Of a stretch of DNA of 64,000 nucleotides, positions 24,993 to 34,091 are shown piece after piece. The notes beneath the pieces were generated by a model. The model did no database searches. It was not told where the DNA came from and saw only the letters and a list, made by a program, of their open reading frames with translations. Each line of letters opens with the position of its first letter. Position 1 is the stretch's first letter. Source of the stretch: UJ101 sp047975265 (GTDB lineage Bacteria > Bacteroidota > Bacteroidia > Flavobacteriales > UJ101); assembly GCA_047975265.1 (NCBI GenBank), contig JBKEDE010000042.1:1-64000 (forward strand), in the 5' to 3' direction. A program made the position numbers and the translations under genes.

Positions 24993-26099
24993 ATGAAAAA
25001 AGTATTATTATCAGTATTTACCTTAGCAGGGATTATTGTATTTGCTCAAGCAGATGGGTTACCGGCTAACGCTGACGCAGGAAAATGTTATGCTAAATGT
25101 GTTACACCGGATGTATGGGAAGACCAAACAGAAACTGTTATGGTAAAACCGGCATACACTACTTTGGAAATTATTCCTACTCAATATGAAACCCGAACAG
25201 AAACGGTTGAAATAAAACCGGCTTCTAAAAAGTATATTTACGTACCTGCTGAATATAGAGAAGAAAGCGTTCCTTATGTAAAAAAGGAAGGATATAACCA
25301 ATTAGAAATTATTCCTGAACAATTTTCACCTTCTTCACAAACTGTTGAGATGCGTTCTGCTACAGAAGGATGGGAATTTAAAGGTTATAAAGCAGATTGT
25401 ACCGGAGTTTCTAAAGAAGATTGTAGAGTGATGTGTTACTCTAAAACGCCTGCTGTATATAAGGATGTTCCTACACAAACGAAAGTAAAAGACCAAACAA
25501 CTATTTCCAATCCGGTTTCTGAGCAAACAGCTGCTTATACAAGATTAGTAGAAGTTTCTCCTGCTCGTACCGATGTAATTGAAATTCCGGCTGAGTATAA
25601 AGAAATTACAAAAACCGTTTTGGTAAAAGATGAAACAACTATTTCAACAAACCATGATGCAAAATATGAAACCGTTACAAAACGGGTGTTAGTTCAGCGA
25701 GGAGGTGCTACCGAATGGAAAGAAGTTCCTTGCGACGGTCAAGTAGCAGGGCAAATTTTACCAATTTATTACGATACGGCTTCTGCTGCATTACGTCCTA
25801 AATCAAAACAAATTATTGATGAATATATTTACTCTAAATTGATTGCAGACCCAAATGCTACTGCTGAAATTTCTTCTCATACAGATTATAGAGGTGATGA
25901 CGCCATGAATCAAGATTTATCTGAAAGAAGAGCTAAGTCTGTTGTGGAGTATTTAATATCTAAAGGTATTTCCAAAGATCGTTTGGTTGCAATTGGATAC
26001 GGTGAAACAAAACCTGTTAATAACTGTACCAGTGCTTCTTCAGGTTGTTCAGCTTCTGAATTACAGAAAAACAGAAGAACCGAGTTTAGAATTTATTAA
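24993..26099 (+). CDS. OmpA-family outer-membrane protein with repeated N-terminal region
   Basis: A 368-residue protein with a signal peptide (to about residue 18, FAQA). Residues about 35-245 hold several related segments of the form YETRTETVEIKPA, PAEYREESVPYV, PAYKDVPTQTKV and PAEYKEITKTVLVKDE, which look like tandem beta-strand repeats rather than a barrel. The C-terminal OmpA domain (about 255-368) binds peptidoglycan: PIYYDTASAALRPKS, SSHTDYRGDDAMNQDLSERRAKSVVEYL, and KNRRTEFRIY with the conserved Arg. Cysteine pairs are present in both parts. It probably links the outer membrane or a surface structure to the wall. Confidence 0.85.
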   Translation: MKKVLLSVFTLAGIIVFAQADGLPANADAGKCYAKCVTPDVWEDQTETVMVKPAYTTLEIIPTQYETRTETVEIKPASKKYIYVPAEYREESVPYVKKEGYNQLEIIPEQFSPSSQTVEMRSATEGWEFKGYKADCTGVSKEDCRVMCYSKTPAVYKDVPTQTKVKDQTTISNPVSEQTAAYTRLVEVSPARTDVIEIPAEYKEITKTVLVKDETTISTNHDAKYETVTKRVLVQRGGATEWKEVPCDGQVAGQILPIYYDTASAALRPKSKQIIDEYIYSKLIADPNATAEISSHTDYRGDDAMNQDLSERRAKSVVEYLISKGISKDRLVAIGYGETKPVNNCTSASSGCSASELQKNRRTEFRIY

Positions 26100-26158
26100 A
26101 CACAACTGGTTGTTTTTCAGCTGTGTGTTTAAAACATATCTATTTAAATAAAGATAAA

Positions 26159-26196
26159 AACAATGGAGACGGACAAAAGTTTCCATTGTTTTTTTT
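26159..26196 (+). terminator. Terminator after the OmpA gene
   Basis: caatggaga (26161) pairs with tttccattg (26180) and is followed by eight T residues. A weaker hairpin (aaacaca...tgtgttt) precedes it at 26097-26131. Confidence 0.7.
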
Positions 26197-26454
26197 ATAT
26201 TTTGAACTGATAAAATTAATAGATGCAAAAACTCAACAATATTTACCATATGATAAAGCAAAACATTACCATTATCCTACAAAAAATATAGGATTGCTAA
26301 TTAGTATATTTTGGTGTAGCCAAGAAATTGCTGATGATTAGTGCAACACCTAAATTGTCTTTTTTCCTGCTCTTTGAAACAAGAAATAGCAGAGCAAGAT
26401 AAGTTATTAATTAAGATTTTAGATGTAAATGTATGTGTTTGAACTGATACGCCG

Positions 26455-26600
26455 ATCTTTCTATTCATCCTGAAAATAAAAGCCTTATTACTTATGACGG
26501 TAAAATTGATAAAATAGATGAGTAAGATTGTATAAATCTACTAAGAAAGTGTTTTGATAAACGTTATTTTCAAAAATACATTACTTTTACTCAAAGAAAA
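26455..26600 (+). pseudogene. Possible decayed gene fragment before bioA
   Basis: One frame reads DLSIHPENKSLITYDGKIDK, then IDE, a stop, and DCINLLRKCFDKRYFQKYI. The composition looks protein-like, but it is broken by a stop and has no start. The whole 505-base gap 26100-26603 otherwise contains only the ompA terminator and sequence I cannot interpret. Confidence 0.3.
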
Positions 26601-26603
26601 AAT

Positions 26604-27872
26604 ATGATTTCCCATTTACAAAAACGAGATTTAAAACATCTCTGGCATCCCATAACACAGCATCAACTAATAGATAAACATTTAGTTATAAAAAAGGCAA
26701 AAGATGTTTTTTTATACGACGAAAATGACCGACCCTACATAGATGGTTTTTCTTCCTGGTACACTTGTTGTTATGGGCATTGCAACGAAATTATTATTCA
26801 AAAAGCATATGAAAGTTTACAACAGTTTAGCCATATCCCTTTTGTTGGATTAACACATCAGCCTGCTATTGAACTTTCGGAATCGTTAATATCTATTTTA
26901 CCTGAGAATCAGCAAAAAATATTTTTTTCAGAAAACGGTTCTACGGCAGTGGATTTAGCTATTAAAATGGCACTGCAATATTTTCATAATCAAAATAGAA
27001 AAAGAACCAAAATTATTGCTTTTGAGAATGCCTTTCATGGTGATACATTTGGTGCAATGTCCGTATCTGATTCACCTATTTATCATCAAGCATTTAAAGA
27101 TTTTTTTATAGAAGTTATTCATGTTCCTACACCTAATGAGTCTAATTTTCCTCAAATCAGGGAACAATTTTATAAGTTGGTTTCTTCTCAAGAGGTTGCC
27201 TGTTTCATTTATGAACCTTTGGTTCAGGGAGCCAATTGTATGAAAATGTACGCCTCTTGTTTTTTAGATGAATTGATTCAAATGGCACAAAAATACCAAG
27301 TATTGTGCATTGCAGATGAGGTTATGACTGGTTTTGGAAAAACAGGAAAAAAATTTGCTTCGGATTACTTAAAGACTAATCCGGATATTATTTGTTTGGC
27401 AAAATCGTTAACGGGCGGTATAACGCCGATGGCTTTAACAACTTGCTCTGAAGAAGTTTTCAATGCTTTTTTAAGCAATGATATTACAAAAGGATTGATG
27501 CACGCCCATACCTATTCTGCAAATCCATTAGGATGCTCAGTTGCAAAAGCTTGTATCGATTTGTTGATTTCTGATGAAATGCAGCGTAATATTTCACGTA
27601 TTTCATATCAAAATCAACTTTTTGCACAAGAAATTAAAAATCATCCTAAGGTAAAGAACATTAGATCTTTAGGCGTGATTCTTGCTTTTGAATTTGATAT
27701 TAAAATGGAACTATATGGAAAAAAGAGAGATAAACTATATCATTTTTTTATGGAGCAAGGAATCTTTTTACGCCCTCTGGGAAATACCATTTACATTCTT
27801 CCGCCTTTTATTATTCATAACGAAGAATTAAACCACATATATAATGCTATACGATTGTTATTAAGCGAATAA
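26604..27872 (+). CDS. bioA: Adenosylmethionine-8-amino-7-oxononanoate aminotransferase
   Basis: A 422-residue class III PLP aminotransferase that makes 7,8-diaminopelargonate from KAPA using SAM as amino donor. LWHPITQH at the N terminus, the substrate-site tryptophan and tyrosine in SSWYTCCYGH, FSENGSTAVD, AFHGDTFGAMSVSD, ADEVMTGFGKTG and the PLP lysine in CLAKSLTGG are all present. HAHTYSANPLGC is the usual BioA block. It stands alone here; bioB is 12 kb upstream. Confidence 0.95.
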   Translation: MISHLQKRDLKHLWHPITQHQLIDKHLVIKKAKDVFLYDENDRPYIDGFSSWYTCCYGHCNEIIIQKAYESLQQFSHIPFVGLTHQPAIELSESLISILPENQQKIFFSENGSTAVDLAIKMALQYFHNQNRKRTKIIAFENAFHGDTFGAMSVSDSPIYHQAFKDFFIEVIHVPTPNESNFPQIREQFYKLVSSQEVACFIYEPLVQGANCMKMYASCFLDELIQMAQKYQVLCIADEVMTGFGKTGKKFASDYLKTNPDIICLAKSLTGGITPMALTTCSEEVFNAFLSNDITKGLMHAHTYSANPLGCSVAKACIDLLISDEMQRNISRISYQNQLFAQEIKNHPKVKNIRSLGVILAFEFDIKMELYGKKRDKLYHFFMEQGIFLRPLGNTIYILPPFIIHNEELNHIYNAIRLLLSE

Positions 27873-27915
27873 AAAAAACGTAATACATTGATTAACAATA
27901 TAATTACGGTTTTTA
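27871..27915 (+). terminator. Probable terminator after bioA
   Basis: aaaaacgtaat and attacggtttttatt form an imperfect stem with a one-base bulge, followed by T residues. The loop is long. Confidence 0.5.
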
Positions 27916-27919
27916 TTTG

Positions 27920-28004
27920 TACTCGGGGCGGGACTTGAACCCGCACGGACGCAATGTCCACTGGATTTTAAGTCCAGCGTGTCTACCAATTCCACCACCC
28001 GAGC
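27920..28004 (-). tRNA. tRNA-Leu (anticodon TAA)
   Basis: 85 bases. On the minus strand it starts gctcgggtggtgg and ends in the T arm ggttcaagtcc and acceptor strand cccgagta. The anticodon stem ctgga/tccag encloses cttaaaa, giving TAA at 27968-27970. The long variable arm (tggacattgcgtcc) is typical of tRNA-Leu. CCA is not encoded. Confidence 0.96.
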
Positions 28005-28148
28005 ATCCTATATTTTTAATTCAGACGAATTTTAAATCTATTTTTAGAATATTTCTCGCTGTTTGCGGTTGCAAATATAAGTTAGTTTTTAGTTCCTCCA
28101 AAGTTTTTCAATATTTTTTTACCAACCGCAACAAAATTTACATCTATA

Positions 28149-30746
28149 TTATTTTCCTAACATTTTTTTAATTTCATTCAGTTTCATCAATGCTTCTACC
28201 GGTGTTAAAGTATCAATATCTGTATGAAGAATTTCTTCTCGAATACACTCCAAAACAGGGTCATCTAACTGAAAAAAACTTAATTGCAGATTATCTTCTG
28301 TAATTTTTTTTGTTTTTTCTTTTGTCTTTCTCTTCGAAGGTTTTTCTTCTAATGTATTCAGTATTTCTTCTGAACGTTTAATTACAAAACGAGGCATTCC
28401 TGCCATTTTAGCTACATGAATACCAAAGCTGTGGTTGCTACCTCCTTTTACTAATTTTCGTATAAAAAGAATACTTTGATCAATTTCTTTAACACTAACA
28501 TTATAGTTTTGAATACGAGGAAAAGATAGGGTCATTTCATTTAATTCGTGATAATGCGTAGCAAAAAGTGTTCGTGCTTTTGTAGGATGTTCATGAATGT
28601 ATTCTGAGATAGCCCAGGCAATGGAAATACCATCGTAAGTACTGGTTCCTCGACCTATTTCATCCAAAAGAATTAAACTTCGTTCAGATAGATTATTTAA
28701 AATACTGGATGTTTCATTCATCTCTACCATAAAAGTAGATTCTCCCAATGAAATATTGTCTGAAGCTCCAACGCGGGTAAAAATTTTATCCACCAATCCT
28801 ATTTCAGCATTTTTTGCCGGAACATAGCTCCCGATTTGAGCCATCAAAACAATAAGGGCTGTCTGTCGAAGCAATGCCGATTTCCCGGACATATTTGGTC
28901 CTGTAATCATAATAATTTGTTGTTCCGTTTTATTAAGAACCAAATCATTTGCTACATAAGAATCTCCTATGGGCAACTGTTTTTCAATTACAGGATGGCG
29001 ACCGTCTTTGATAATCAAATCAAAACCATTGTTCATGATTGGTTTTACATAATTATTTTCACGTGCAGCAATTGCAAAAGACATTAAACAGTCAATTTGA
29101 GAAATAATAGAAGCATTTAACTGAATCGGTTTGATAAATGCCAATAATTCAATTAACAGGTCATTAAAAATAGTGGTTTCCAATTCAAAAATCCGTTCTT
29201 CAGCTCCCAAAATTTTGGTTTCATACTCCTTTAATTCTTCTGTAATATAGCGCTCGGCATTTACCAAAGTTTGTTTACGAATCCACTCTTCCGGAACTTT
29301 ATCTTTATGCGTATTACGTACTTCGATATAATAGCCAAAAACATTGTTAAAAGCAATTTTTAAACTGGGAATACCGGTATGTTCTGCTTCCCGTTCTTTT
29401 AGTTTTTCCAAATAATCTTTACTAGAAAAAGCCATCTCTCGCAAATTATCTAATTCTTCATTATATCCTTCTGCAACAACGTTTCCTTTAGAAATATTGT
29501 GAGGAGCTTCCAGATGAATTATTTTTTGTATTTTTTGGCGTAAGGTATCCAATGTTAATAGCTGATCTTTTAACGTGGCTATACTCTTATCCAATATAGT
29601 ATTTAATACTTTTTCCAATTTTGGAATAATATCCAATGATTGTTTTAAAATTAATACTTCACGCGGTGTAATCCGTCCTGTGGCTACTTTCGAAACCAAT
29701 CGTTCTAAATCAGCAATTTGCTCCACTAAAGAAATAATTTCGTAACTTTTTTCTTCATGTTTTAAAAATTGTGTTACAATATTGTGTCGCTGTTGAATAG
29801 CTAGTAAATCTTTTAGAGGCAATGCAATCCAACGTTTTAACATGCGTCCTCCCATTGGAGAAATGGTTTTATCTATAACATCCAGAAGAGTAACCGCTTG
29901 ATCATTTGGAGAGTATAACAACTCCAAATTTCGAATGGTAAATCCATCCATCCAAATAAAACGATCTTCTTCTATGCGGGCAATATTGGATATATGCTGT
30001 GCTTTCTCGTGGTGTGTATCTGATAAATACGTTAAAACCGCTCCGGCTGCAATTGTACCCAATTTTAATTCTTGAATACCAAAACCTTTTAATGTTTTAG
30101 TATTAAAATGTTGTGTTAATTTTTCGTAGGCATAATCTTCTTGAAAAACCCAATCTTCTAATCCAAAAGAATAAAAACGCTCACCTATTAACTGTTCATA
30201 ACGTGTTTTGTATTGTTTTTGATACAGAATTTCGCTCGGGTTAAATCCGTTAATCAGTTTTGATATATATTCTTCGCTTCCTTCAGCTACAAGAAATTCT
30301 CCGGTTGAGATATCCAAAAACGATATTCCCAATAGATTTTTATTAAAATGAATCGAAGCTAAGAAGTTATTTGATTTGGAGTTAAGAACTTGGTCATTTA
30401 AGGTTACTCCGGGCGTAACCAATTCAGTTACACCACGTTTTACGATTCCTTTTGTTGCCTTTGGATCTTCCAATTGATCGCAAATAGCTACCCGAAGCCC
30501 TGCTCGAACCAATTTAGGCAAATACGTATTTAATGAATGATGAGGAAATCCTGCTAATTCATTATCTGAATCAGAACCGTTAGAACGTTTGGTTAAAACA
30601 ATTCCGAGTATTTTAGAACATTTTACGGCATCTTTTCCAAAGGTTTCGTAGAAATCGCCCACCCGAAATAACAGCATTGCATCAGGATACTTTGCTTTAA
30701 TGGTATTGTATTGTTTCATTAACGGGGTTGCTTTCTTCTTGTCCAA
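28149..30746 (-). CDS. mutS: DNA mismatch repair protein MutS
   Basis: An 865-residue MutS that binds mismatches and loops. The mismatch-binding motif is in FRVGDFYETFGKDA (Phe-x-Glu near residue 32), then connector and lever domains (about 130-590). The ATPase domain holds Walker A GPNMSGKS, LGESTFMVEMNETS, Walker B LILLDEIGRGTSTYDG and ATHYHELNEM. The length is standard for MutS1. It is read away from the RNA methylase gene. Confidence 0.98.
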   Translation of the reverse strand: MDKKKATPLMKQYNTIKAKYPDAMLLFRVGDFYETFGKDAVKCSKILGIVLTKRSNGSDSDNELAGFPHHSLNTYLPKLVRAGLRVAICDQLEDPKATKGIVKRGVTELVTPGVTLNDQVLNSKSNNFLASIHFNKNLLGISFLDISTGEFLVAEGSEEYISKLINGFNPSEILYQKQYKTRYEQLIGERFYSFGLEDWVFQEDYAYEKLTQHFNTKTLKGFGIQELKLGTIAAGAVLTYLSDTHHEKAQHISNIARIEEDRFIWMDGFTIRNLELLYSPNDQAVTLLDVIDKTISPMGGRMLKRWIALPLKDLLAIQQRHNIVTQFLKHEEKSYEIISLVEQIADLERLVSKVATGRITPREVLILKQSLDIIPKLEKVLNTILDKSIATLKDQLLTLDTLRQKIQKIIHLEAPHNISKGNVVAEGYNEELDNLREMAFSSKDYLEKLKEREAEHTGIPSLKIAFNNVFGYYIEVRNTHKDKVPEEWIRKQTLVNAERYITEELKEYETKILGAEERIFELETTIFNDLLIELLAFIKPIQLNASIISQIDCLMSFAIAARENNYVKPIMNNGFDLIIKDGRHPVIEKQLPIGDSYVANDLVLNKTEQQIIMITGPNMSGKSALLRQTALIVLMAQIGSYVPAKNAEIGLVDKIFTRVGASDNISLGESTFMVEMNETSSILNNLSERSLILLDEIGRGTSTYDGISIAWAISEYIHEHPTKARTLFATHYHELNEMTLSFPRIQNYNVSVKEIDQSILFIRKLVKGGSNHSFGIHVAKMAGMPRFVIKRSEEILNTLEEKPSKRKTKEKTKKITEDNLQLSFFQLDDPVLECIREEILHTDIDTLTPVEALMKLNEIKKMLGK

Positions 30747-30765
30747 AATGGTATGATTTTTCTAT

Positions 30766-30773
30766 TAACTTTG
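30766..30773 (+). promoter_or_regulatory. -7 box of the RNA methylase gene
   Basis: TAACTTTG matches TANNTTTG, 30 bases before the ATG at 30804. A TTG at 30739-30741 lies 24 bases further upstream. Confidence 0.55.
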
Positions 30774-30803
30774 CTAAGTTAAAGAAACGAATCTGATAAT
30801 AAA

Positions 30804-31331
30804 ATGCGAAAATTAAAAAATAGCGAATTAAAACGTTTGAGCGTTCAAGAATTTAAAGAAACTAAGAAACTGCCTATAACAATCATTTTAGATAATATCA
30901 GGAGTCTTTATAATGTAGGGAGTGTTTTTAGAACTTCAGATGCTTTTTTAGTTGAAAAAATTTATCTGTGTGGAATTACGGCTTCTCCTCCTCATAAAGA
31001 AATTCAGAAAACAGCTTTAGGTGCTACGGAAAGTGTGGAATGGGAATATATTAGAGATATTATACCTCTTCTTGAAAAATTAAAACAAAAAAATTATCAT
31101 CTTATCTCTGTAGAGCAAGCAGAAAAAAGTATAATGCTTCAGGATTTTAAGTTGGATAAAAATAGTTCGTATGCTTTAATTTTTGGGAATGAAGTAAAAG
31201 GGGTTCAACAACAGGTTGTTTCTAAGTCGGATACGGTTATAGAAATTCCTCAATTGGGAACAAAGCATTCGTTAAATATATCGGTTAGTGTGGGAGTTGT
31301 TCTTTGGGATTTTTCCAGAATCTTCTTATAA
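30804..31331 (+). CDS. TrmH/SpoU-family RNA 2'-O-methyltransferase
   Basis: A 175-residue SPOUT enzyme. The three motifs are LDNIRSLYNVGSVFRTSDAF (motif 1), ALIFGNEVKGV (motif 2) and IPQLGTKHSLNISVSVGVVLWD (motif 3), which form the SAM-binding knot. It methylates ribose in tRNA or rRNA; the exact target is not clear, because it lacks the extra N-terminal domain of RlmB-type enzymes. It diverges from mutS. Confidence 0.88.
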   Translation: MRKLKNSELKRLSVQEFKETKKLPITIILDNIRSLYNVGSVFRTSDAFLVEKIYLCGITASPPHKEIQKTALGATESVEWEYIRDIIPLLEKLKQKNYHLISVEQAEKSIMLQDFKLDKNSSYALIFGNEVKGVQQQVVSKSDTVIEIPQLGTKHSLNISVSVGVVLWDFSRIFL

Positions 31332-31350
31332 TCTTTTAAATTTTCATATA

Positions 31351-31382
31351 AAAAAATCCCATTCAGCTGAATGGGATTTTTT
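31351..31382. terminator. Bidirectional terminator between the RNA methylase and OmpA genes
   Basis: A perfect palindrome, aaaatcccattc/gaatgggatttt with four bases between, with A and T runs on both sides. It serves the two converging genes. Confidence 0.9.
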
Positions 31383-31403
31383 CTATTTAGATAAATTCTT
31401 GTT

Positions 31404-32870
31404 TTAATTTGGCATAACCAATTTACGGTCTGATCTTAATAGTACTCTACGGTTTGCTCTGTGCTCATCGTTGGTACATTTAACTCCGTTATGACAGTGG
31501 TTAAGTATTTCAGATTCTCCTTTACCAACTGCTTGAATTTTTGAAGCAGCTGCTCCTTGAGATACTAAGTAAGCCTTAATAGCTTCAGCTCTTTTCTGAG
31601 ATAATTTTTCATTATAAGCATCCGATCCTCTGGCATCTGTATGACCTTCTAATACAAAATTAGCATCTGGGTTTGCAATAATAGCTCTTGCTGCTTTTTT
31701 CAATAGGTTGTTATACTCAGGATACCATCTTGCTTCGTTGTAGTAGAACTCAACATCAGATAAGTTAATTATATCTGTTTCAACAACTACAGGAAGTGGT
31801 TCTATCGGTGCTTTTTCAATAGGACATCCTTTACCTAAAGTTCCATTTTCTACACCAGGTACTACCACACACTTGTCTTCTAAATCAATAAATCCATCTA
31901 AGTCAACATCCAAAGCCTTACCACATCCATCAACACGTGCTCCCGCTAAAGTTCCTAATTCACAATCCCACTCATCACATACTCCGTCGTTATCTTCATC
32001 AATACATTCAAATCCTCCTGAAGCCAATACTTGTTGAGAATATAGTGCTTGGAATGGATCGTACCATTTTTCATGTTCGTTATGTTTTCCAATTTTATAG
32101 ATGATACCTAATGAATTAGTCCAAACATTATCGGAACCGTCATTATCATTTCCATTCTTACTACTTACTCCTAAAATTGATGAACCATCCCACTGCTCAT
32201 CTCCGGTCATTATATACATGGATTTCAATTCAAGATCAAGTTTTTGGCTTAATTTATACTGTAATCCTAATCCAACTTGAGAAAACATAGACTCAAAGCC
32301 CATGTCTACTTTGGTTAAATTTCCATCGGTAGTATGAAATCGATTTGTCAAGTCATTATTACCTGTTACTTCATAACCGATAACACCTATTCCTCCATAG
32401 CCGTGTAATGCCCACGCATAACGCGATTTGTTATCTACTCTTCTAAAAATAGATGAAAAATTGACATCTGCTAATAAGGAAACAGCTTGATAGGATGTTT
32501 GTGTAGCCCAGTAATCTCCCGAAACAACTGTAGCAATATTATCAGTTGTTTGAGACACTTGTCCCATCTGTCCTAATAATTGAATACCAAAAACATGGTT
32601 AATATGTTTTGTTATTCCTAATTGGACATCATAACCTAATTCATTCTTTTCTCCTCCAAATAGTTTAAGGGAATTTAATTCTCCTTTAACACCCAATGCG
32701 GCTCCTCCATGCAAAGAAACAGACCAAGAATTGAATTTCCTTTGGTCTTTCGTAAACTTAACGTAATTTTCGTATTCCTGTTCACTACCGTAGTATTGTT
32801 CTATTTTTTCTTGTGCAGTAACACTGAACAAAACCCCTAAAGTCAGTAAACTCGATATAATTCTCTTCAT
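31404..32870 (-). CDS. OmpA-family outer-membrane protein with thrombospondin type-3 repeats
   Basis: A 488-residue protein. The signal peptide ends VTAQE (about 20). Residues about 45-275 form an OmpA-like beta barrel (aromatic and glycine-rich strands), then come calcium-binding TSP3 repeats (DEDNDGVCDEWDCELG, DVDLDGFIDLEDKC), then the peptidoglycan-binding OmpA domain with VLEGHTDARGSDAYNEKLSQ and ANRRV. The architecture equals OprF-like proteins of Flavobacteriia, usually abundant porins or structural proteins. It lies at the start of its own transcript. Confidence 0.93.
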   Translation of the reverse strand: MKRIISSLLTLGVLFSVTAQEKIEQYYGSEQEYENYVKFTKDQRKFNSWSVSLHGGAALGVKGELNSLKLFGGEKNELGYDVQLGITKHINHVFGIQLLGQMGQVSQTTDNIATVVSGDYWATQTSYQAVSLLADVNFSSIFRRVDNKSRYAWALHGYGGIGVIGYEVTGNNDLTNRFHTTDGNLTKVDMGFESMFSQVGLGLQYKLSQKLDLELKSMYIMTGDEQWDGSSILGVSSKNGNDNDGSDNVWTNSLGIIYKIGKHNEHEKWYDPFQALYSQQVLASGGFECIDEDNDGVCDEWDCELGTLAGARVDGCGKALDVDLDGFIDLEDKCVVVPGVENGTLGKGCPIEKAPIEPLPVVVETDIINLSDVEFYYNEARWYPEYNNLLKKAARAIIANPDANFVLEGHTDARGSDAYNEKLSQKRAEAIKAYLVSQGAAASKIQAVGKGESEILNHCHNGVKCTNDEHRANRRVLLRSDRKLVMPN

Positions 32871-32911
32871 AGCTAACTTTTTTAATATTTAATTTTAACT
32901 TTTTTATTCTT

Positions 32912-33550
32912 TTAATCTAAAATCTTTACAAAAGTATAATTGTTATTTATACTGGCAAATATTTTTGATATAATTTTTTCTTTTACAGTAAAATTTTTTA
33001 CAAAATCAATATTTGAAACATCTAATATTAAGATATTTAAGTATGTGTGTTCTTTGATGTACTTCATATACGACTTGTTGATTTTATCTAAATAATTTCG
33101 GTTGATATTTTGTTCGTATCTACGTCCTCTTTTTTGGATGTTCTCCAATAATCGGTCTGTTGTTTGGTAAAGGTAAACATATAAATCGGGTTTTATCAAA
33201 TCAGAATACATGATGTGAAAAAATTTACGGTATAATTTATATTCATCTTCGGTTAATGTTATCTCTGAGAAGATAAGGGATTTAAAAACGTAATAATCAG
33301 CAACGGTCAGTTGTTTAAACAAGTCTCTGCTTAAAAGTTTTTCGTTTAGCTGCTGGAAACGTTCTGCAAGGAAAGACATTTCTAAAGGAAATGCATATTT
33401 TTCCGGAGCTTCATAAAACTTTGGTAAAAAGGGATTTTCTTCAAACTTTTCTAACACCAACTTAGCATCGTGTTTCTCGGCAATCATTTTAGCCAAGGTT
33501 GTTTTTCCGGAACCTATATTTCCCTCTATAACGATAAAGTTATTTTTCAT
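32912..33550 (-). CDS. Deoxynucleoside kinase
   Basis: A 212-residue kinase of the deoxyadenosine/deoxyguanosine kinase family. The P-loop is GNIGSGKTT (10-18); the family motif DYYVFKSLIFSE (related to DR[YF]-type sequences) and RGRRYEQNINRNYLDKI (LID region) are present. It phosphorylates deoxynucleosides for salvage; the exact substrate cannot be read from sequence. The start overlaps the folK stop by four bases, so the two are translated together. Confidence 0.9.
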   Translation of the reverse strand: MKNNFIVIEGNIGSGKTTLAKMIAEKHDAKLVLEKFEENPFLPKFYEAPEKYAFPLEMSFLAERFQQLNEKLLSRDLFKQLTVADYYVFKSLIFSEITLTEDEYKLYRKFFHIMYSDLIKPDLYVYLYQTTDRLLENIQKRGRRYEQNINRNYLDKINKSYMKYIKEHTYLNILILDVSNIDFVKNFTVKEKIISKIFASINNNYTFVKILD

Positions 33551-34041
33551 AATATACTGACTTTATTCTTGTCATTACATGCTTTTAATAGTGCTATGAC
33601 ATTCTTGTTATACACAGGATGTATCTTTTGAGGACACAACTCTAACAATGGCATTAAAACAAATTTTCTATGATGCATACTAAGGTGCGGAATATTTAAT
33701 ATTTTTTGTCTATATAAAAAATCATTATAATAGATTATATCTATATCTATGATTCTTGGCTGATATCCTTCAAAAAAAGAATTATGAACAGATCCCATTT
33801 TCTGTTCAATAATTTTAATTTTGTTTAACAATTGCAACGGACTCATCTTTGTAAGCACTTCTATGGCATTATTTAGAAACAAATCCGATTCAAATCCCCA
33901 AGATTCTGAAGAATAAAAATTAGATGCTTGAAGAATTTTTCCTACATACACTTCAATATATTCTATGGCAGCTTCTATATTTTTCTTTTTATCTCCCATA
34001 TTACTGCCTAATGATAAATATGTAACATTTTTTTGATTCAT
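33547..34041 (-). CDS. folK: 2-amino-4-hydroxy-6-hydroxymethyldihydropteridine pyrophosphokinase
   Basis: A 164-residue HPPK of folate synthesis. SLGSNMGDKKKNIEAAI at the start, the FLNNAIEVLT strand, and the signature QPRIIDIDIIYYND with the two metal-binding Asp residues are all present, followed by LSMHHRKFVLMPLLEL. The length is typical. It lies upstream of the deoxynucleoside kinase in one operon, a known flavobacterial order, and diverges from sppA. Confidence 0.95.
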   Translation of the reverse strand: MNQKNVTYLSLGSNMGDKKKNIEAAIEYIEVYVGKILQASNFYSSESWGFESDLFLNNAIEVLTKMSPLQLLNKIKIIEQKMGSVHNSFFEGYQPRIIDIDIIYYNDFLYRQKILNIPHLSMHHRKFVLMPLLELCPQKIHPVYNKNVIALLKACNDKNKVSIL

Positions 34042-34066
34042 ATACTATAATAATGGTAAATTTAAA

Positions 34067-34074
34067 TACTTTTG
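34067..34074 (+). promoter_or_regulatory. -7 box of sppA
   Basis: TACTTTTG matches TANNTTTG, 17 bases before the ATG at 34092. Confidence 0.55.
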
Positions 34075-34091
34075 CATAAAATTAAATAAAC

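Noticed and set aside
26123..26341. Open frame of 72 codons after the OmpA gene
   Set aside because: It runs through a clear terminator hairpin and has no protein-like features.
27917..28171. Open frame over the tRNA-Leu
   Set aside because: It is the antisense of the tRNA and flanking sequence.
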